Below are positions 63,515 to 64,000 of a stretch of 64,000 nt of DNA, one piece after another. Every line of letters begins with the position of its first letter. The stretch's first letter is position 1. A program made the position numbers and the translations under genes. This stretch comes from Pontibacter mucosus (GTDB lineage Bacteria > Bacteroidota > Bacteroidia > Cytophagales > Hymenobacteraceae). The DNA is taken from positions 1 through 64,000 of the forward strand of contig NZ_QBKI01000007.1 in assembly GCF_003054055.1 (NCBI RefSeq). Reading direction: 5' to 3'. Under the pieces are notes generated by a model that was not told where the DNA came from, did no database searches, and was given only the letters and a program-made list of their open reading frames with translations.

Positions 63515-64000
63515 ATGAAGTTTAACCACGCAGAATCTTTTTTTTCGGCTGCGCAGCAGGGGCAGCCGCTGGTAATTGCCGGGCCCTGCAGTGCCGAAAC
63601 CGAAGAGCAAGTGCTGCAAACGGCCCGGGCGCTGAAGCAGCAAAACATTCATTTATTCAGGGCGGGCATCTGGAAGCCGCGCACACGCCCCGGCAGCTTT
63701 GAGGGCGTCGGCTCTCAGGGGCTGGCCTGGCTCAACCGCGTCAAGCGGGAACTGGGAATGAAAGTTAGCACCGAAGTGGCCACCGCCCGCCACGTGGAAG
63801 AGGCCCTGAAACAGGAGATAGACGTGCTTTGGATTGGGGCGCGCACCACGGTAAACCCCTTTGCCGTGCAGGAAATAGCCGATGCGCTGCAAGGGGTACA
63901 CGTGCCGGTGATGGTGAAAAACCCCGTGAATCCGGATCTGGCCCTGTGGATTGGCGCCATCGAACGCATCTACCACGCCGGGGTAACGGACCTGGTCGCC
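63515..64000 (+). CDS. 3-deoxy-7-phosphoheptulonate synthase (DAHP synthase), N-terminal part
   Basis: The first 162 residues of a DAHP synthase of the KDOPS-like class used by Bacteroidetes, often fused to a chorismate mutase further on. Motifs are IAGPCSAETEEQ, FRAGIWKPRTRPGSFEGVG with the PEP/E4P-binding Lys and Arg, and WIGARTTVNPFAVQEIAD. MVKNPVNPDLALWIGA follows near the cut. It catalyses the first step of aromatic amino-acid synthesis. The gene runs off the window, so the presence of the mutase domain cannot be judged. Confidence 0.9.
   Translation, partial: MKFNHAESFFSAAQQGQPLVIAGPCSAETEEQVLQTARALKQQNIHLFRAGIWKPRTRPGSFEGVGSQGLAWLNRVKRELGMKVSTEVATARHVEEALKQEIDVLWIGARTTVNPFAVQEIADALQGVHVPVMVKNPVNPDLALWIGAIERIYHAGVTDLVA

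Overview
The window is a stretch of chromosome from a member of the Bacteroidetes (Bacteroidota), most likely Cytophagales/Hymenobacteraceae close to Pontibacter. That placement is inference. It rests on the block bamD-rpoZ-coaC/coaB-porD-recN-fabI, a PorD gene (type IX secretion), bacillithiol synthase BshA, a fused SerB-SerA, near absence of Shine-Dalgarno sequences, several promoters of the phylum's TTTG-N20-TAnnTTTG type, and GC-rich genes set among AT-rich, repeat-filled spacers. I see no rRNA, tRNA, tmRNA, CRISPR array or complete insertion sequence.

Layout. 1-3.9 kb: the end of a UDP-glucose dehydrogenase gene with UDP-xylose synthase, then a TPR protein and an M42-type peptidase, which are divergent. 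5-12 kb: membrane pyrophosphatase, Hpt, Adk, Obg, GrpE, DnaJ. 12-15.3 kb: an ABC-2 exporter and a ChaN-like lipoprotein gene broken by one in-frame TGA. 16.3-25.5 kb: A-type Fe-S carrier, DUF7935-like protein, SerC, SerB-SerA fusion, BshA, and a large NagZ/serine-hydrolase fusion. 25.9-32.3 kb: MutL, two rhomboid proteases, and a BamA-type barrel with an unusual kinase-like front half. 33.2-44.6 kb: Mdh, TilS, an LptA/OstA-like protein, BamD, RpoZ, split CoaC/CoaB, PorD, RecN, FabI. 45-49 kb: cupin, Kazal lipoprotein, three YtxH proteins, LysS. 49.4-56 kb: an unknown protein, a small membrane protein, gamma-glutamyltransferase, tail-specific protease, SGNH esterase. 56.1-61.6 kb: an envelope/stress group of DUF4142 lipoprotein, receiver protein, GSP17M-like protein, two fasciclin lipoproteins, and an ECF sigma factor followed by a membrane protein that joins an anti-sigma-like head to a trypsin-like protease. 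61.7-64 kb: acidic mini-lipoprotein, proline dehydrogenase, start of DAHP synthase.

The most striking signal is not a gene. The 7-mer AAGTATA/TATACTT occurs throughout on both strands, between and inside genes. Inside genes it is written with codon pairs such as AGT-ATA and ATA-CTT that look uncommon in the surrounding sequence. The spacers also hold several layers of repeats: strings of mini-hairpins whose stem sequence changes while the architecture stays the same, a longer dispersed repeat in four copies, and word-repeats in inverted orientation that begin at or within a few bases of stop codons. One nested palindrome of about 540 bp (17343-17882) supplies the last codons of both convergent genes it separates.
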